Positions 36,288-46,017 of a DNA stretch of 64,000 nt are shown here, piece after piece. Each line of letters opens with the position of its first letter. Within the stretch, counting starts at the first letter, position 1. Origin of the DNA: Roseburia sp. AF12-17LB (GTDB taxonomy: Bacteria; Bacillota; Clostridia; Lachnospirales; Lachnospiraceae); assembly GCF_003479605.1 (NCBI RefSeq), contig NZ_QUHR01000007.1:62001-126000 (forward strand), read 5' to 3'. The notes under the pieces were generated by a model, which ran no database searches, was not told the DNA's origin, and saw only the letters and a list, made by a program, of their open reading frames with translations. The translations under genes were made by a program, and so were the position numbers.

Positions 36288-36812
36288 CTACACCCGTCCC
36301 GCCAAAAAGATACTTGCCGCAATTCCTGCCAGCGTAGCAAACAATGCCCCCGGAAGTGTAAAGCCGGTCTTTCGTACTTTTACCGACATAAAATAAATTG
36401 ACATGGTATAAAAAATGGTCTCGGTGCAGCTTAACATGACAGAGGCTGCCATTCCTACAAAGGAATCACATCCGGCTTCCTTGTATAAATCCACCAGCAG
36501 TCCGGTTGCCGCCGAGGAGGAAAACATTTTGACAATGGCAATGGGGATAAGCTCGGAAGGGATTCCGATATGTTTCGTCCAGCCCATGCAGGTAGTAGAA
36601 ATGAAGTCCAACAGCCCGGAGGCTCTTAGGATCCCGACTGCTACCATAAGTCCCACCAGCGTTGGCAGAATTCCGACCACTGTCTGTATGCCCTCTTTTG
36701 CTCCCTTTAAGAAATCGTCATATACATTTTTCTTCATCAGAATGCCGAATCCTACTATGTAAAAGACCAGTATCGGAATCAGGGCATCTGACAGGAACAT
36801 AAGAAAGCGCAT
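36288..36812 (-). CDS. spmB: Spore maturation protein B
   Basis: A 174-residue membrane protein of the nucleoside-recognition/gate family (IPSELIPIAIVKMFSSSAATG, DSFVGMAASVMLSCTETIFY). SpmA and SpmB together are needed for spore core dehydration in Bacillus. The ATG at 36812 is chosen over 36818 because AGGAG lies seven bases upstream. A response regulator gene separates it from spmA. Confidence 0.92.
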   Translation of the reverse strand: MRFLMFLSDALIPILVFYIVGFGILMKKNVYDDFLKGAKEGIQTVVGILPTLVGLMVAVGILRASGLLDFISTTCMGWTKHIGIPSELIPIAIVKMFSSSAATGLLVDLYKEAGCDSFVGMAASVMLSCTETIFYTMSIYFMSVKVRKTGFTLPGALFATLAGIAASIFLAGRV

Positions 36813-36877
36813 CCTCATTCTCCTGCTAAGAGCTTCTTTTTCATTCTATGCAGGCAGGAGAACTATCATGCCTCTTT

Positions 36878-37579
36878 TTACTGCTTCCGCAGGCGCAGCC
36901 CCACGCCCTTGCGGGTTTCGATGTAATCCCTGCCGCTTAATTCCCGCAGTTTCCGTCGTAAGTTGCTGGCATGGACTTTGATGGAACTTTCCACACAGTC
37001 CGGTGTATCTTCTGCAATTTCGTCTAACAGCGTGGTCTTTGTCACTGTCCGTCCGTTCCGCTGTATCAGGCATTTTAAAATAGCAGCTTCTGTTCTGGTA
37101 AGCTTCGTAGTCTGCCCGCCAATGGTCGCCAGCCGCTTCTCGATATCCAGCTTTATCTCTTCGTAATAGAAAAATCTTACTTTCTCTTTTTCTGCCGGAA
37201 TCTTACTCAGACGTACTTCCACCCGGATGCGGAATTCCTGTATATCAAAGGGCTTTCTGATATAATCGTCTGCCCGTTCTATGCATTTTTTACACCGTTC
37301 AAAAACAGAGCCGGTTTTCTCCGGCCGAATCAATAGCAGTGGCTTTGCCTGCACCAGGGCGAGGAAGGTATTCTCCCATTTTGCTGCTGCATCCTCTTTT
37401 CCGGCAAATTCCTTCTGCTCAAGGTCTAATACCACCATATCCACAATAACCTGCTGAAATAACTCCCCGACATCTGCGAGGGAATCCGCCCGCACTGTAA
37501 AATAGCCTTTTTCATCCAGTACCTGCTCCATGGCATCCCCCAATGCTTTATCCTGTTCGATGATTCCTATGGTATACAT
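36878..37579 (-). CDS. Orphan OmpR-type response regulator within the spm operon
   Basis: A 233-residue protein whose ATG overlaps the spmA stop (TAATG), with AAGGAG just upstream, so translation is coupled. The receiver is divergent: the usual acidic pair is E8 and D10, the acceptor D52 is in VVLDLEQ, and K109 is in DDYIRKPF, after an extended loop. The C-terminal winged helix is normal (LTRTEAAILKCLIQRNGRTV, SSIKVHASNLRRKL). No kinase is adjacent. It may control spore-stage genes or respond without phosphorylation. Confidence 0.85.
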   Translation of the reverse strand: MYTIGIIEQDKALGDAMEQVLDEKGYFTVRADSLADVGELFQQVIVDMVVLDLEQKEFAGKEDAAAKWENTFLALVQAKPLLLIRPEKTGSVFERCKKCIERADDYIRKPFDIQEFRIRVEVRLSKIPAEKEKVRFFYYEEIKLDIEKRLATIGGQTTKLTRTEAAILKCLIQRNGRTVTKTTLLDEIAEDTPDCVESSIKVHASNLRRKLRELSGRDYIETRKGVGLRLRKQ

Positions 37580-38193
37580 TAATCCGTTCTCCTTCGACTT
37601 ACAATCCGGCAGAAAATGACTGCCGTTGCTGTGCTGATAATGGTCGCTGCAAGTCCCGGCCCCACCACAGCAGCCGGATGCACCGAGCCGTACTGACTGC
37701 GGTATGCCACAATGTTCATGGGAATCAGTTGCAGAGACGATATGTTGATAATCAAAAAGGTACACATTTCCTTTGTGGCATTTCCGGAATACTTCTGTAT
37801 GTTTTTTCCGGCTGCCTTAAGTCTGGCAATATGTAACTCCTGTAATTGCTGCATTGCCTTTAATCCTGCCGGCGTTGCCGCCCAGCCAAGCCCTAACATA
37901 TTGGCTATCATGTTGACTGCTATGTAATGATTGACAGGATGGTCATCGGGTATATCCGGGAAGAGAAATGTCAGCACCGGCCGCATTTTCTTTACTGCCG
38001 CTTTTACAATGCCGCTGCATTCCGCAATTTTCATCATTCCCATCCAGAACGCCATGACTCCTGTCATCGTAATGGCTAATGCCACTGCTTCTTTGGCAGA
38101 GTTTACTGCTGCCTCGGTCACTTCCGGCAGTGTTCCGTTGATTGCACCGTAGAGCACTCCCGCAAGAATCATAAATCCCCACAGATAATTCAT
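37579..38193 (-). CDS. spmA: Spore maturation protein A
   Basis: A 204-residue membrane protein with the SpmA blocks AFWMGMMKIAECSGI, NMLGLGWAATPAGLKAM and CTFLIINISSLQLIPMNIVAYR. It is the first gene of the spmA-regulator-spmB unit. Its presence marks the organism as a spore former. Confidence 0.93.
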   Translation of the reverse strand: MNYLWGFMILAGVLYGAINGTLPEVTEAAVNSAKEAVALAITMTGVMAFWMGMMKIAECSGIVKAAVKKMRPVLTFLFPDIPDDHPVNHYIAVNMIANMLGLGWAATPAGLKAMQQLQELHIARLKAAGKNIQKYSGNATKEMCTFLIINISSLQLIPMNIVAYRSQYGSVHPAAVVGPGLAATIISTATAVIFCRIVSRRRTD

Positions 38194-38362
38194 TTCGAAC
38201 CTCTTTTGCTTTCCCGTTACTCTACTATATGCAGTTTTCCCGGAAGGAACTACTTTCTCTGGTGATTATAGCACACCCTCTTCTGCCATATCACGTTCTT
38301 TTGTCATATCGATACGATTTTTTTCATATTCTTTGTTGAACACTCTTCATCCGAGGCCGTCT

Positions 38363-40123
38363 ATGCTGCACAAATATATTTCTCCTTTTCTGATAACCAT
38401 TTGCTTTGCTTTATCCTTATTTCTTCTAAGCGGGTGCAGCAAAGACCAGTCGGCTTCTGATTCCGGTTATATTGCGCCGGATTCCATTTCCTTTGAGGAA
38501 TATACCAGTCTTTTATTTCAAAGCGAAGTAACCTCCGATACCCTGACCCTTCACTATACCTTAAGCCAGCCGGAAGTCTATGGTATTACCGATTATAAAA
38601 TTGCTCTGCCGGATTATTCTGCCGATGCCAGAAAGCAATCTGCCTTAAATATCGAAAATATCTCCTGTGGGTTACAGTCCTATGACTATGAGGTACTGAC
38701 CACCGAGCAGAAGCTGACCTATGATATTTTAAATGACTATGTCTCTTCTAACCGCAGTCAGTCGGACTATACCTATTACCCGGAAATCCTGCGTCCTTCC
38801 ACGGGATTTCCTGCCCAGCTTCCGATCCTGCTATCAGAATACCATTTCTATGACCGCAAAGATGTGGAGGATTATCTGACTCTGCTTTCACTGATCCCAT
38901 CCTGCTTTGATTCTGTCTTAGATTATGAAACGAATAAAATCAATGAGGGACTTTTTCTTTCGGATACCCAGGCGGATACGCTGATTGCAGACTTAAATAC
39001 CTTCTGTGATAACAGTTCTGAGCATTATCTGATTACTACTTTTCGTAATAAAGTAGCGGAACTTCCTGATTTAACAGCAGAGGAACAGGCTTCCTACTGT
39101 ATCGAAAATGAAGCTGCTTTTAGAGAATATGTTCTGCCAGCCTATGAAGCTTTGCGGGATTTTCTGGTGGAGCACAAAGGTAGTGGCAGTAACTCCGCCG
39201 GACTTTGCTATTTTCCGGATGGCTCAGACTATTATGCTGCTTTGGTTTATGATGCCACCGGCTCTTCCCATTCCATAGATGAACTTTTAGAAATGACGGA
39301 AAAGCAACGGAAATCCGACCTTCTTGCCATCAACGGGATTGCTGCCAGTCATCCCGGCATTTCTCTTACTACCGATGATTTTCCGCTGAAGGATGCCACC
39401 CCGGAAGAGATGCTTACCTGTCTTTCTTCCGCTATTGCAAAGGATTTCCTGCCGCCGGTCTCAACGGATTTTTCTGTCCGCTCCGTGGATCCTTGTATGC
39501 AGGATTCCATGGCTCCCGCCTTTTATCTGACGGCCCCTATCGATGACATTTCCCATAATGTCATCTATATCAATCCCCGCAGCCACTACGAAGGCTTCGA
39601 GCTTTTCACCACACTGGCGCACGAAGGATTCCCGGGACATCTCTATCAGACTACCACTACGTCTGCCTCCGGCTGTGCACCCATCCGGAGTATTCTCAAC
39701 TATCCCGGCTATGTAGAGGGCTGGGCAACTTATGTGGAAATGCTCTCTTACTCTTATGCCGGTCTGACGGAGGAAAAGGCTTCGCTCCTTATGCACAACC
39801 AGTCCGCTCTTTTGAGCCTCTATGCCACCGCAGATTTATCCATTCATGCAAAGGGTTGGACACTCAGTGACCTTAAGGACTTCTTAAGTGATTATGGCAT
39901 CGACAATAAGGAAGCCGTCTCCGAAATCTACGACTATATCGTAGCAGAGCCGGCTCATTATCTCAAATATTATATTGGCTGCCTGGAATTCCTTCAGCTA
40001 AAGGACTACGCCAAAGAAACCTTCGGGGATTCCTATTCCGATAAACAGTTCCACCAGGCAGTGTTGTCCATCGGTCCTGCACCTTTTGATATTATCCAAA
40101 AATACTTAGAATACTATTGGTGA
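38363..40123 (+). CDS. DUF885 family lipoprotein, putative metallopeptidase
   Basis: A 586-residue lipoprotein (lipobox LLSGC; ATG at 38363 with GAGG eight bases upstream). The C-terminal half carries TLAHEGFPGHLYQTT, an HExxxxH-type zinc motif, and NYPGYVEGWATYVEML, with the downstream glutamate, as in DUF885 proteins. These are thought to be secreted zinc peptidases. It ends one base before the convergent GH30 gene, with no terminator in between. Confidence 0.88.
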   Translation: MLHKYISPFLITICFALSLFLLSGCSKDQSASDSGYIAPDSISFEEYTSLLFQSEVTSDTLTLHYTLSQPEVYGITDYKIALPDYSADARKQSALNIENISCGLQSYDYEVLTTEQKLTYDILNDYVSSNRSQSDYTYYPEILRPSTGFPAQLPILLSEYHFYDRKDVEDYLTLLSLIPSCFDSVLDYETNKINEGLFLSDTQADTLIADLNTFCDNSSEHYLITTFRNKVAELPDLTAEEQASYCIENEAAFREYVLPAYEALRDFLVEHKGSGSNSAGLCYFPDGSDYYAALVYDATGSSHSIDELLEMTEKQRKSDLLAINGIAASHPGISLTTDDFPLKDATPEEMLTCLSSAIAKDFLPPVSTDFSVRSVDPCMQDSMAPAFYLTAPIDDISHNVIYINPRSHYEGFELFTTLAHEGFPGHLYQTTTTSASGCAPIRSILNYPGYVEGWATYVEMLSYSYAGLTEEKASLLMHNQSALLSLYATADLSIHAKGWTLSDLKDFLSDYGIDNKEAVSEIYDYIVAEPAHYLKYYIGCLEFLQLKDYAKETFGDSYSDKQFHQAVLSIGPAPFDIIQKYLEYYW

Positions 40124-40124
40124 G

Positions 40125-41462
40125 CTATTGTACAATTACACCTGTTGCAATGGATTCCGGCTCTGATTCAAGACTGACACAGGTATTATCCAGTCTCAAA
40201 AAGAAAGGAATCTTCTTCTCTGTACGGTTCAATACTACAAAACTGATTTTATCCTCTTTCTGAAATGCTGTTACTTCCAGTTCGTCTGTATAACGTGTCA
40301 TTCCAATCCGGATTGCTCCCGGCTCGATAAAATGACTGAAATGCCAGATGTATCCTGCAATATTACTTTCCATCACCACTTTTTTCTTTGTATCAAAGAG
40401 AAACGGTGCATCACAGAAATTTCCCACATGATTCGGACCACCCTGCTCATCCAGAAGCAGATTCCAGTCTAAAAATGTCTGCATTCCATTGTTTAAATTA
40501 CCTATCATATCATGTGCATATTTCTGTGCATTCTTAAGATAATCGTTCGCAGCAAATTTACTGTATTCAATACATGCCTCGGATAAGAGCAGCTTTTTAT
40601 CCGGAAAACGTTTTTTTATCATCTGCAATGCTTCGAAATGATCTCCACTGTACCAGTGGAATGCCAGACCTGCCACCATATCAGCTGTCTCTCCGGTAAA
40701 GATTGTCTCTGCCCATTCCAGCGCACGCTCTTTATTATGATCCCAGATATAAAGTTCTATATCATCAAGATGATGTTCTACCAGTGCAGGATGAAGATAA
40801 TCTTTTATAAAATCCCGTTCTTCCTGTGCGGTATAAATGCAGGAATCCCATGGCTGCACTGCCTTTGGCTCATTCTGCATCGTCATTTTCGTCACATGAT
40901 AGCCACGGTATCTGTACTCTTCTATATAACGACACAGATATTCTGCCCACCGTCTTTTATAAGCTTCTTTTAATTTTCCACCGTGATTTCTCTCTCCATT
41001 AGTCTTCATATATGCTGGCGGGCTCCATGGAGATAACATAATATCAAGTTTTGCACCATAGGATGCTTCTGCTGCATCTAATAATGGAAGAATATATTTT
41101 TCAACCCGTGCAAAAGAAAATTCTGCAAAATCTTTATCTTCTTCATCAGAATCTGCTTCATAATGCTCAATTGAAAAATCACAGCTGTCAATTGGAATCC
41201 GCACTAGATTGTATTTCATGTCATTTTTTCCAAAATAAGTCTCTACCAGCTTTTTCTTCTGGCTGTCATCTAACAGGGAATAGACATATCCAGCTGAATC
41301 CGTAACTGCTCCACCAAATCCCTCTATTTTCTGCATGGTAATCTGCGGATACAGATTAATTAGTTGATTCTCCTCTCCTCTATCATCTACAAATACATGA
41401 TGCTCTTCTTTTGTTTCTTTTTTATTGCCTTTATATGTAGTTGTATAATAAGTCAGTTCCAT
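40125..41462 (-). CDS. Glycoside hydrolase family 30
   Basis: A 445-residue enzyme without a signal peptide, so probably cytoplasmic. The beta-8 alpha-8 core starts at IEGFGGAVTDS. The acid/base is E198 (TMQNEP) and the nucleophile E295 (LLLSEACIE). The N- and C-terminal strands form the usual GH30 side beta domain. GH30 includes glucosylceramidases, beta-1,6-glucanases and xylanases; substrate is open. It is the last gene of the importer/two-component locus and presumably splits the imported sugar. Confidence 0.92.
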   Translation of the reverse strand: MELTYYTTTYKGNKKETKEEHHVFVDDRGEENQLINLYPQITMQKIEGFGGAVTDSAGYVYSLLDDSQKKKLVETYFGKNDMKYNLVRIPIDSCDFSIEHYEADSDEEDKDFAEFSFARVEKYILPLLDAAEASYGAKLDIMLSPWSPPAYMKTNGERNHGGKLKEAYKRRWAEYLCRYIEEYRYRGYHVTKMTMQNEPKAVQPWDSCIYTAQEERDFIKDYLHPALVEHHLDDIELYIWDHNKERALEWAETIFTGETADMVAGLAFHWYSGDHFEALQMIKKRFPDKKLLLSEACIEYSKFAANDYLKNAQKYAHDMIGNLNNGMQTFLDWNLLLDEQGGPNHVGNFCDAPFLFDTKKKVVMESNIAGYIWHFSHFIEPGAIRIGMTRYTDELEVTAFQKEDKISFVVLNRTEKKIPFFLRLDNTCVSLESEPESIATGVIVQ

Positions 41463-41474
41463 AAACTTCCTCCT

Positions 41475-42224
41475 TTACCGCTCTTTTATCCGATATTCCT
41501 TCGGTGACATTCCTTTGATTTTCTTAAATACTTTGGAGAAATATTTTTCGTCATTAAACCCCACTTTATAAGCAATCTCATAATTTTTAAGGAAATTCTG
41601 CTCCAGATAACAGCACGCTCTTTCCACACGGATCTGATTCAGATAATCGGTAAATCCACATTTCAAATTCTGATTCATCAACGTAGAAAGATAGCCTGTG
41701 GATATCTGCAGATATTCCGCCACATCTGCCAACGTAAGACTGCTTGCGTAATTTTCTTTCATATATTCTTTGGCTTCACTCACTAGTGGATTCTCTTTTT
41801 CTTTATCGGCGGCTGCCTCAGACTGTTCTTTCACAGTCTCTTCTTTTCCAATATATTCATCTGCCAGATTATTCAGCAATGTAAGAATATCTGCTGCACG
41901 GACCGGCTTTAAAAGGTACTCTTTGGCTCCGAATTTGATTGCTTTCTGAGCATAAGTAAATTCATCATAACCACTTAGAATGACCGTAATCGGTCTTATC
42001 CCGGCTTTAGCTGCTTCCCGCATCACATCCAATCCCGACTTAATTGGCATCTGCACATCCAGTATCATCATGTCTGGCTGTTTTTGATAAATAACATCTA
42101 AGGCTTCTTCTCCATTTTCTGCTTCATAAATTTTACTGAAACGGTCTGTATGAAGTCTTAGATATTTCGCAACACCTTTACATATAACATCTTCATCATC
42201 TGCGATCAGTAATTTAATCCCCAT
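41475..42224 (-). CDS. AraC-type response regulator (YesN family)
   Basis: A 249-residue regulator: receiver with ADDED and acceptor D56 (MMILDVQMP), KPVRAADIL, a variable linker, and two AraC helix-turn-helix motifs (LTLADVAEYLQISTGYLSTL; YEIAYKVGFNDEKYFSKVFK). It overlaps the kinase by one base. The likely targets are the paired ACT-T-rich motifs before the binding-protein and chemoreceptor genes. Confidence 0.93.
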   Translation of the reverse strand: MGIKLLIADDEDVICKGVAKYLRLHTDRFSKIYEAENGEEALDVIYQKQPDMMILDVQMPIKSGLDVMREAAKAGIRPITVILSGYDEFTYAQKAIKFGAKEYLLKPVRAADILTLLNNLADEYIGKEETVKEQSEAAADKEKENPLVSEAKEYMKENYASSLTLADVAEYLQISTGYLSTLMNQNLKCGFTDYLNQIRVERACCYLEQNFLKNYEIAYKVGFNDEKYFSKVFKKIKGMSPKEYRIKER

Positions 42225-44029
42225 TAATCTCCCTCCTCAAATGGAATCTCAAGTATTACAGTTGTCCCTTCTCCAACTGTGCTTTCTATTTTCAGAATAT
42301 ATTGCTCATGATACTTCAACTGAAGTCTTTCCCTGATATTTTTTATTGCATATCTTCCAATTCTCTGTTTGGAATAATTGACCGGTTCATTTTCCCATAA
42401 AGCATCTATCTGTTCCTGCTTCATTCCTACTCCTGTATCTTTTATTTCAAAATGAATACGGTCTCCGGTACGCGTTCCTGTTATGGTAAGTTTACACGGT
42501 TTGCTGACATTTTCAAAACCATGTACAATTGCATTTTCCACAAATGGCTGAATAATCAGTTTGGGAATCTTTGCATCTTTAATTTCATCTGCAATATGTA
42601 ATTCGTAATTCAGCTTTCTTGGGAAACGCATTTTCTGTATCTTTAAGTACTCCCGGACCAGTTCGAATTCTTTTTCTACCGTAATTATGCTGCGTCCCTG
42701 GTTTAAAGTCAGCCGAAACAATGACGACAGTGATAAGATACTCTCTGCAATTTCATCATTACCTGCCTCTGTTGCCTGCCAGTACAAAGAATCCAGCGTA
42801 TTATACAGGAAATGCGGATTTATCTGTGCCTGCAGTGCGGCCAGCTCACTTTCTTTTTCCGATAAGGTAATCACATAATTCTCATCAATCAGCTTCTTAA
42901 TCTCTCCGACCATTGCATTAAAGCATTCCGCCACCTGTCCGACTTCGTCATTGGTTTCTACTTTTACCTGCTGCTCAAAATCACCGGCAGAGAATTTTAA
43001 AATGGCTTCGCTTACTTTTCGCAACGGATTGGTTACAAGATTTGAAATAATCATAAAAAACGGAAACATGCCAATCAACAGTCCAAACAGTAATGCCAGT
43101 GGCATATAAACGACACTTCTTATCTGAGCCTGCACCTGCTGTCTTGGTATAATCTTGCAGGTAATTGCTCCTTCTTTATTCAGCTGGGTACAAATGACTT
43201 CATAATCTCCCCAGATGAAATCCTTTTCCCTCTCTCTGTAATCCTGCTGACGGAATTCTTCTGCCGTCAGATATTTTTTTAATTTATCATCCACATCTCC
43301 AACGGTTACCAGTTCCCCCGTATGTGGATCTACGACCATTACGGCTTCTCCGCCTTCTTTCACCATATTGGTCATCAGTTCTTCAAATTTACTTTTTCCA
43401 ACACCTATTACAATAAATCCAAGTCTTTTCTTATGTGACAGATCATAAATTTCCCTGCAGAGCACTACTTTATCTGAGAAATTAGCAAGATACGGTCCAC
43501 TATCGTCTGCATCCACGCTTTTCCATATCATTCCAAGCTTTGTATCCACCGTTTCCTGATAAATCTGTGTCTGCCGTATATCTTCCATTGTGGAGAGATT
43601 TACACTTCCATCCATACCCCTTAAATAAGGTCTTATTCCATTTTCCGGATAGATAGCTATTGTCTTAATCTCTCCACGCATGGAAATCATATCCTGAACC
43701 ACTTCCATTGGTCCATTATTCTGCCACAATCTTGCATCTGCATTATAAGGAGCAGAATCACGTTCCGATAATAATCCCCTTATCTCCTGGTTAATACAGA
43801 TATAGGTTGTATAATCTTTTACATCCGATTGTAGCAGACTTATATTCTCTGCTAAGGATTCCACGTTGGCACGGTTACCTTCCAACCGGTCACTGGATGC
43901 CTGTTTATAATTATGTACCATCAGGATGCCGCAGATGAGAATCAGTACAGGCGTAAAGATTGCATATGCATAAATAATTAATTTTGCTTTTACACTCAGA
44001 CCGTTTATCCATTTTCTAATCTTCTGCAT
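42224..44029 (-). CDS. YesM-type sensor histidine kinase
   Basis: A 601-residue kinase: TM1 (about 15-37), large extracytoplasmic Cache-like domain (40-300), TM2 (about 305-328), HAMP, and a His_kinase domain with LQAQINPHFLYNTLDSLYWQ (phosphoacceptor H in NPHFLYN) and an HATPase GVGMKQEQID. This class senses extracellular sugars with binding-protein importers. It directly precedes its regulator. Confidence 0.93.
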   Translation of the reverse strand: MQKIRKWINGLSVKAKLIIYAYAIFTPVLILICGILMVHNYKQASSDRLEGNRANVESLAENISLLQSDVKDYTTYICINQEIRGLLSERDSAPYNADARLWQNNGPMEVVQDMISMRGEIKTIAIYPENGIRPYLRGMDGSVNLSTMEDIRQTQIYQETVDTKLGMIWKSVDADDSGPYLANFSDKVVLCREIYDLSHKKRLGFIVIGVGKSKFEELMTNMVKEGGEAVMVVDPHTGELVTVGDVDDKLKKYLTAEEFRQQDYREREKDFIWGDYEVICTQLNKEGAITCKIIPRQQVQAQIRSVVYMPLALLFGLLIGMFPFFMIISNLVTNPLRKVSEAILKFSAGDFEQQVKVETNDEVGQVAECFNAMVGEIKKLIDENYVITLSEKESELAALQAQINPHFLYNTLDSLYWQATEAGNDEIAESILSLSSLFRLTLNQGRSIITVEKEFELVREYLKIQKMRFPRKLNYELHIADEIKDAKIPKLIIQPFVENAIVHGFENVSKPCKLTITGTRTGDRIHFEIKDTGVGMKQEQIDALWENEPVNYSKQRIGRYAIKNIRERLQLKYHEQYILKIESTVGEGTTVILEIPFEEGD

Positions 44030-44046
44030 CCCTCATGTACCCTCTC

Positions 44047-44898
44047 TTATCCTTTTACTGCACCCATGGCAACACCCTTGGTGATATGTTTATTCAATAT
44101 AATATATACAATAACTGCCGGAGCTGCTGTCAATGCCATAACTGCAAACTGTACTGCGTAATTTGACGAATACTCACCGGTAAATTCAAGAACCGAGAAT
44201 GGAAGTGTCTTCCATTTATCAGAGCTTAAATAGGTACTTGCCATCATAAATTCATTCCAGTTATTTAAGAACGTCATGATTGCTACAGTTGCAATGGAGG
44301 ATTTTAACATTGGTGTAATAATCTGGAATAAAATACGATATATTCCACAACCATCCATTACTGCTGCTTCCTCTAACTCTACCGGAATGGATTCCATAAA
44401 GCTTGTCATTAAGAACAATCCCTGTGGAAGTGAAAATGCAACATATGGTATCAACAATGCCCAGATGGTATCTGTCATTCCCAGGCGGCTGTAAATCTTA
44501 TAATTCGGAAGCAGTGTCGCATGAATCGGAATCATCAGTCCCATTAATAAAAGTGTTTTTACGAATGTACTTAATTTCCATTTCATTCTACGGCATGCAA
44601 ATGCCGACATAATAGATACTACAATTACAAGAAGCACTGCTAATCCATTGATTAAAATACTATTCTTCAGATACCAGAGGAAATTACCATCTACAAAAGC
44701 TTTTACGTAATTGCCCCACTGGATTTTCTTCGGCATTACCAGAAGTCCGTTGGTAAACATTTCTGAACTGCTCGCCAGTGAAAAATCTAACAGCCAGATT
44801 AATGGAAATATCTGTATTACCGCAACTATAATAAGTATAACATACAGGATTGGTTTCGACAGCTTCTTTTTCTTCTTCTTACTTCCGATCATTTCCAT
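44047..44898 (-). CDS. Carbohydrate ABC transporter permease (MalG/LacG type)
   Basis: A 283-residue permease with six helices and the EAA loop EEAAVMDGCGIYRILFQIITP. It follows the MalF-type permease by two bases. No ATPase gene is in the locus, so a shared MsmX-like ATPase elsewhere is likely. Confidence 0.93.
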   Translation of the reverse strand: MEMIGSKKKKKKLSKPILYVILIIVAVIQIFPLIWLLDFSLASSSEMFTNGLLVMPKKIQWGNYVKAFVDGNFLWYLKNSILINGLAVLLVIVVSIMSAFACRRMKWKLSTFVKTLLLMGLMIPIHATLLPNYKIYSRLGMTDTIWALLIPYVAFSLPQGLFLMTSFMESIPVELEEAAVMDGCGIYRILFQIITPMLKSSIATVAIMTFLNNWNEFMMASTYLSSDKWKTLPFSVLEFTGEYSSNYAVQFAVMALTAAPAVIVYIILNKHITKGVAMGAVKG

Positions 44899-44900
44899 AA

Positions 44901-45797
44901 TTATGCGACCTCCTTTACTTTAATTTTTGCTTCTCTTTCTTCAAAAATCTTATTTAAAATTACAGTTACTAACAGACAGATAATAATGAATACCACACCG
45001 ATTGCATTTCCATATCCATATTTGTATGCTTTAAATGCCTGCTGATACAGATAGTTTGCTGCAAATTGTGTACTATTTCCCGGACCGCCATTGGTTAACA
45101 GATATACCGTCTCCATCTGCTTTAATGCAGAAATAACAGCCATGGTTACATTTACCTGAATAACCGGCTTCATCTGTGGTAATGTAATCTTAAAGAAGAT
45201 CTGTATCTGTGTCGCTCCGTCAATTGCTGCTGCTTCATACAATACCGGATCAATATTTTTAATTCCGGTGTAGTAAATTAACATTCCCCATCCAAATCCA
45301 TGCCAGATTAAGACGATTAAGACTGCCCATATTGCTGTGTCATAATTGAACCAGTTAATATCACCTTTTCCGCCAAAGGCTTTGATAATGTTATTCAGCA
45401 ATCCAAAATCCGGATTGTAAATGAATTTCCACAGATATGCGATAACTGCTACGGAAATTACATTTGGAATAAAGTATACGCAGCGGAAGAAGTTCTCTCC
45501 TTTTCCTCCGAGCTTATCGAGGACTGCTGCTACGATCATTGCCAGCGGATGCTGGATAAAAATAAATCCGATTGCTAAAAGCAGTGAGTTCCGAAGTGAT
45601 GTTCCAAAGGCTGCATCATGGAACAGATTTTTGTAATTCTCCCACCCAACAAACTGATAAGAGCCCATTCCTGAGTAGTTGGTAAATCCATAATATACAC
45701 TGAGGCAGATTGGAGCTAATATTGCAAATACAAATAAGAATAACCCCGGAAGTACCAGACTCAGAATAACCCACTTGTTACTGTAAAGTTTCTTCAC
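44901..45797 (-). CDS. Carbohydrate ABC transporter permease (MalF/LacF type)
   Basis: A 298-residue permease with six helices and the EAA loop EAAAIDGATQIQIFFKITLP. It lies 220 bases after the binding protein, beyond a stem-loop that probably lowers permease expression. Confidence 0.93.
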   Translation of the reverse strand: MKKLYSNKWVILSLVLPGLFLFVFAILAPICLSVYYGFTNYSGMGSYQFVGWENYKNLFHDAAFGTSLRNSLLLAIGFIFIQHPLAMIVAAVLDKLGGKGENFFRCVYFIPNVISVAVIAYLWKFIYNPDFGLLNNIIKAFGGKGDINWFNYDTAIWAVLIVLIWHGFGWGMLIYYTGIKNIDPVLYEAAAIDGATQIQIFFKITLPQMKPVIQVNVTMAVISALKQMETVYLLTNGGPGNSTQFAANYLYQQAFKAYKYGYGNAIGVVFIIICLLVTVILNKIFEEREAKIKVKEVA

Positions 45798-45929
45798 TAT
45801 ATTTTCCCTCCCTATGTTTTTTCTTTATAAAAATTATAGCAACCGGGCCATGTGGTTTACAGATACCAGTCTTTAGAAAAGGTGTAATATTTTCACATAC
45901 CTATATATGTTTTTTTCTCCTGCATGCAT

Positions 45930-45965
45930 AAAAAAAGAGGAACCGCAGATTGATCTGCGGCTCCT
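45930..45965 (-). terminator. Stem-loop attenuator between binding protein and permeases
   Basis: AGCCGCAGAT...ATCTGCGGTT with short loop, followed on the minus strand by CCTCTTTTTTT. It follows the binding-protein gene and would let only part of transcription reach the permeases. Confidence 0.8.
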
Positions 45966-46017
45966 GATAGGGTATGTAATTAAAAGAATTTGGAGAATGC
46001 TATGAAATTAATTTTGT

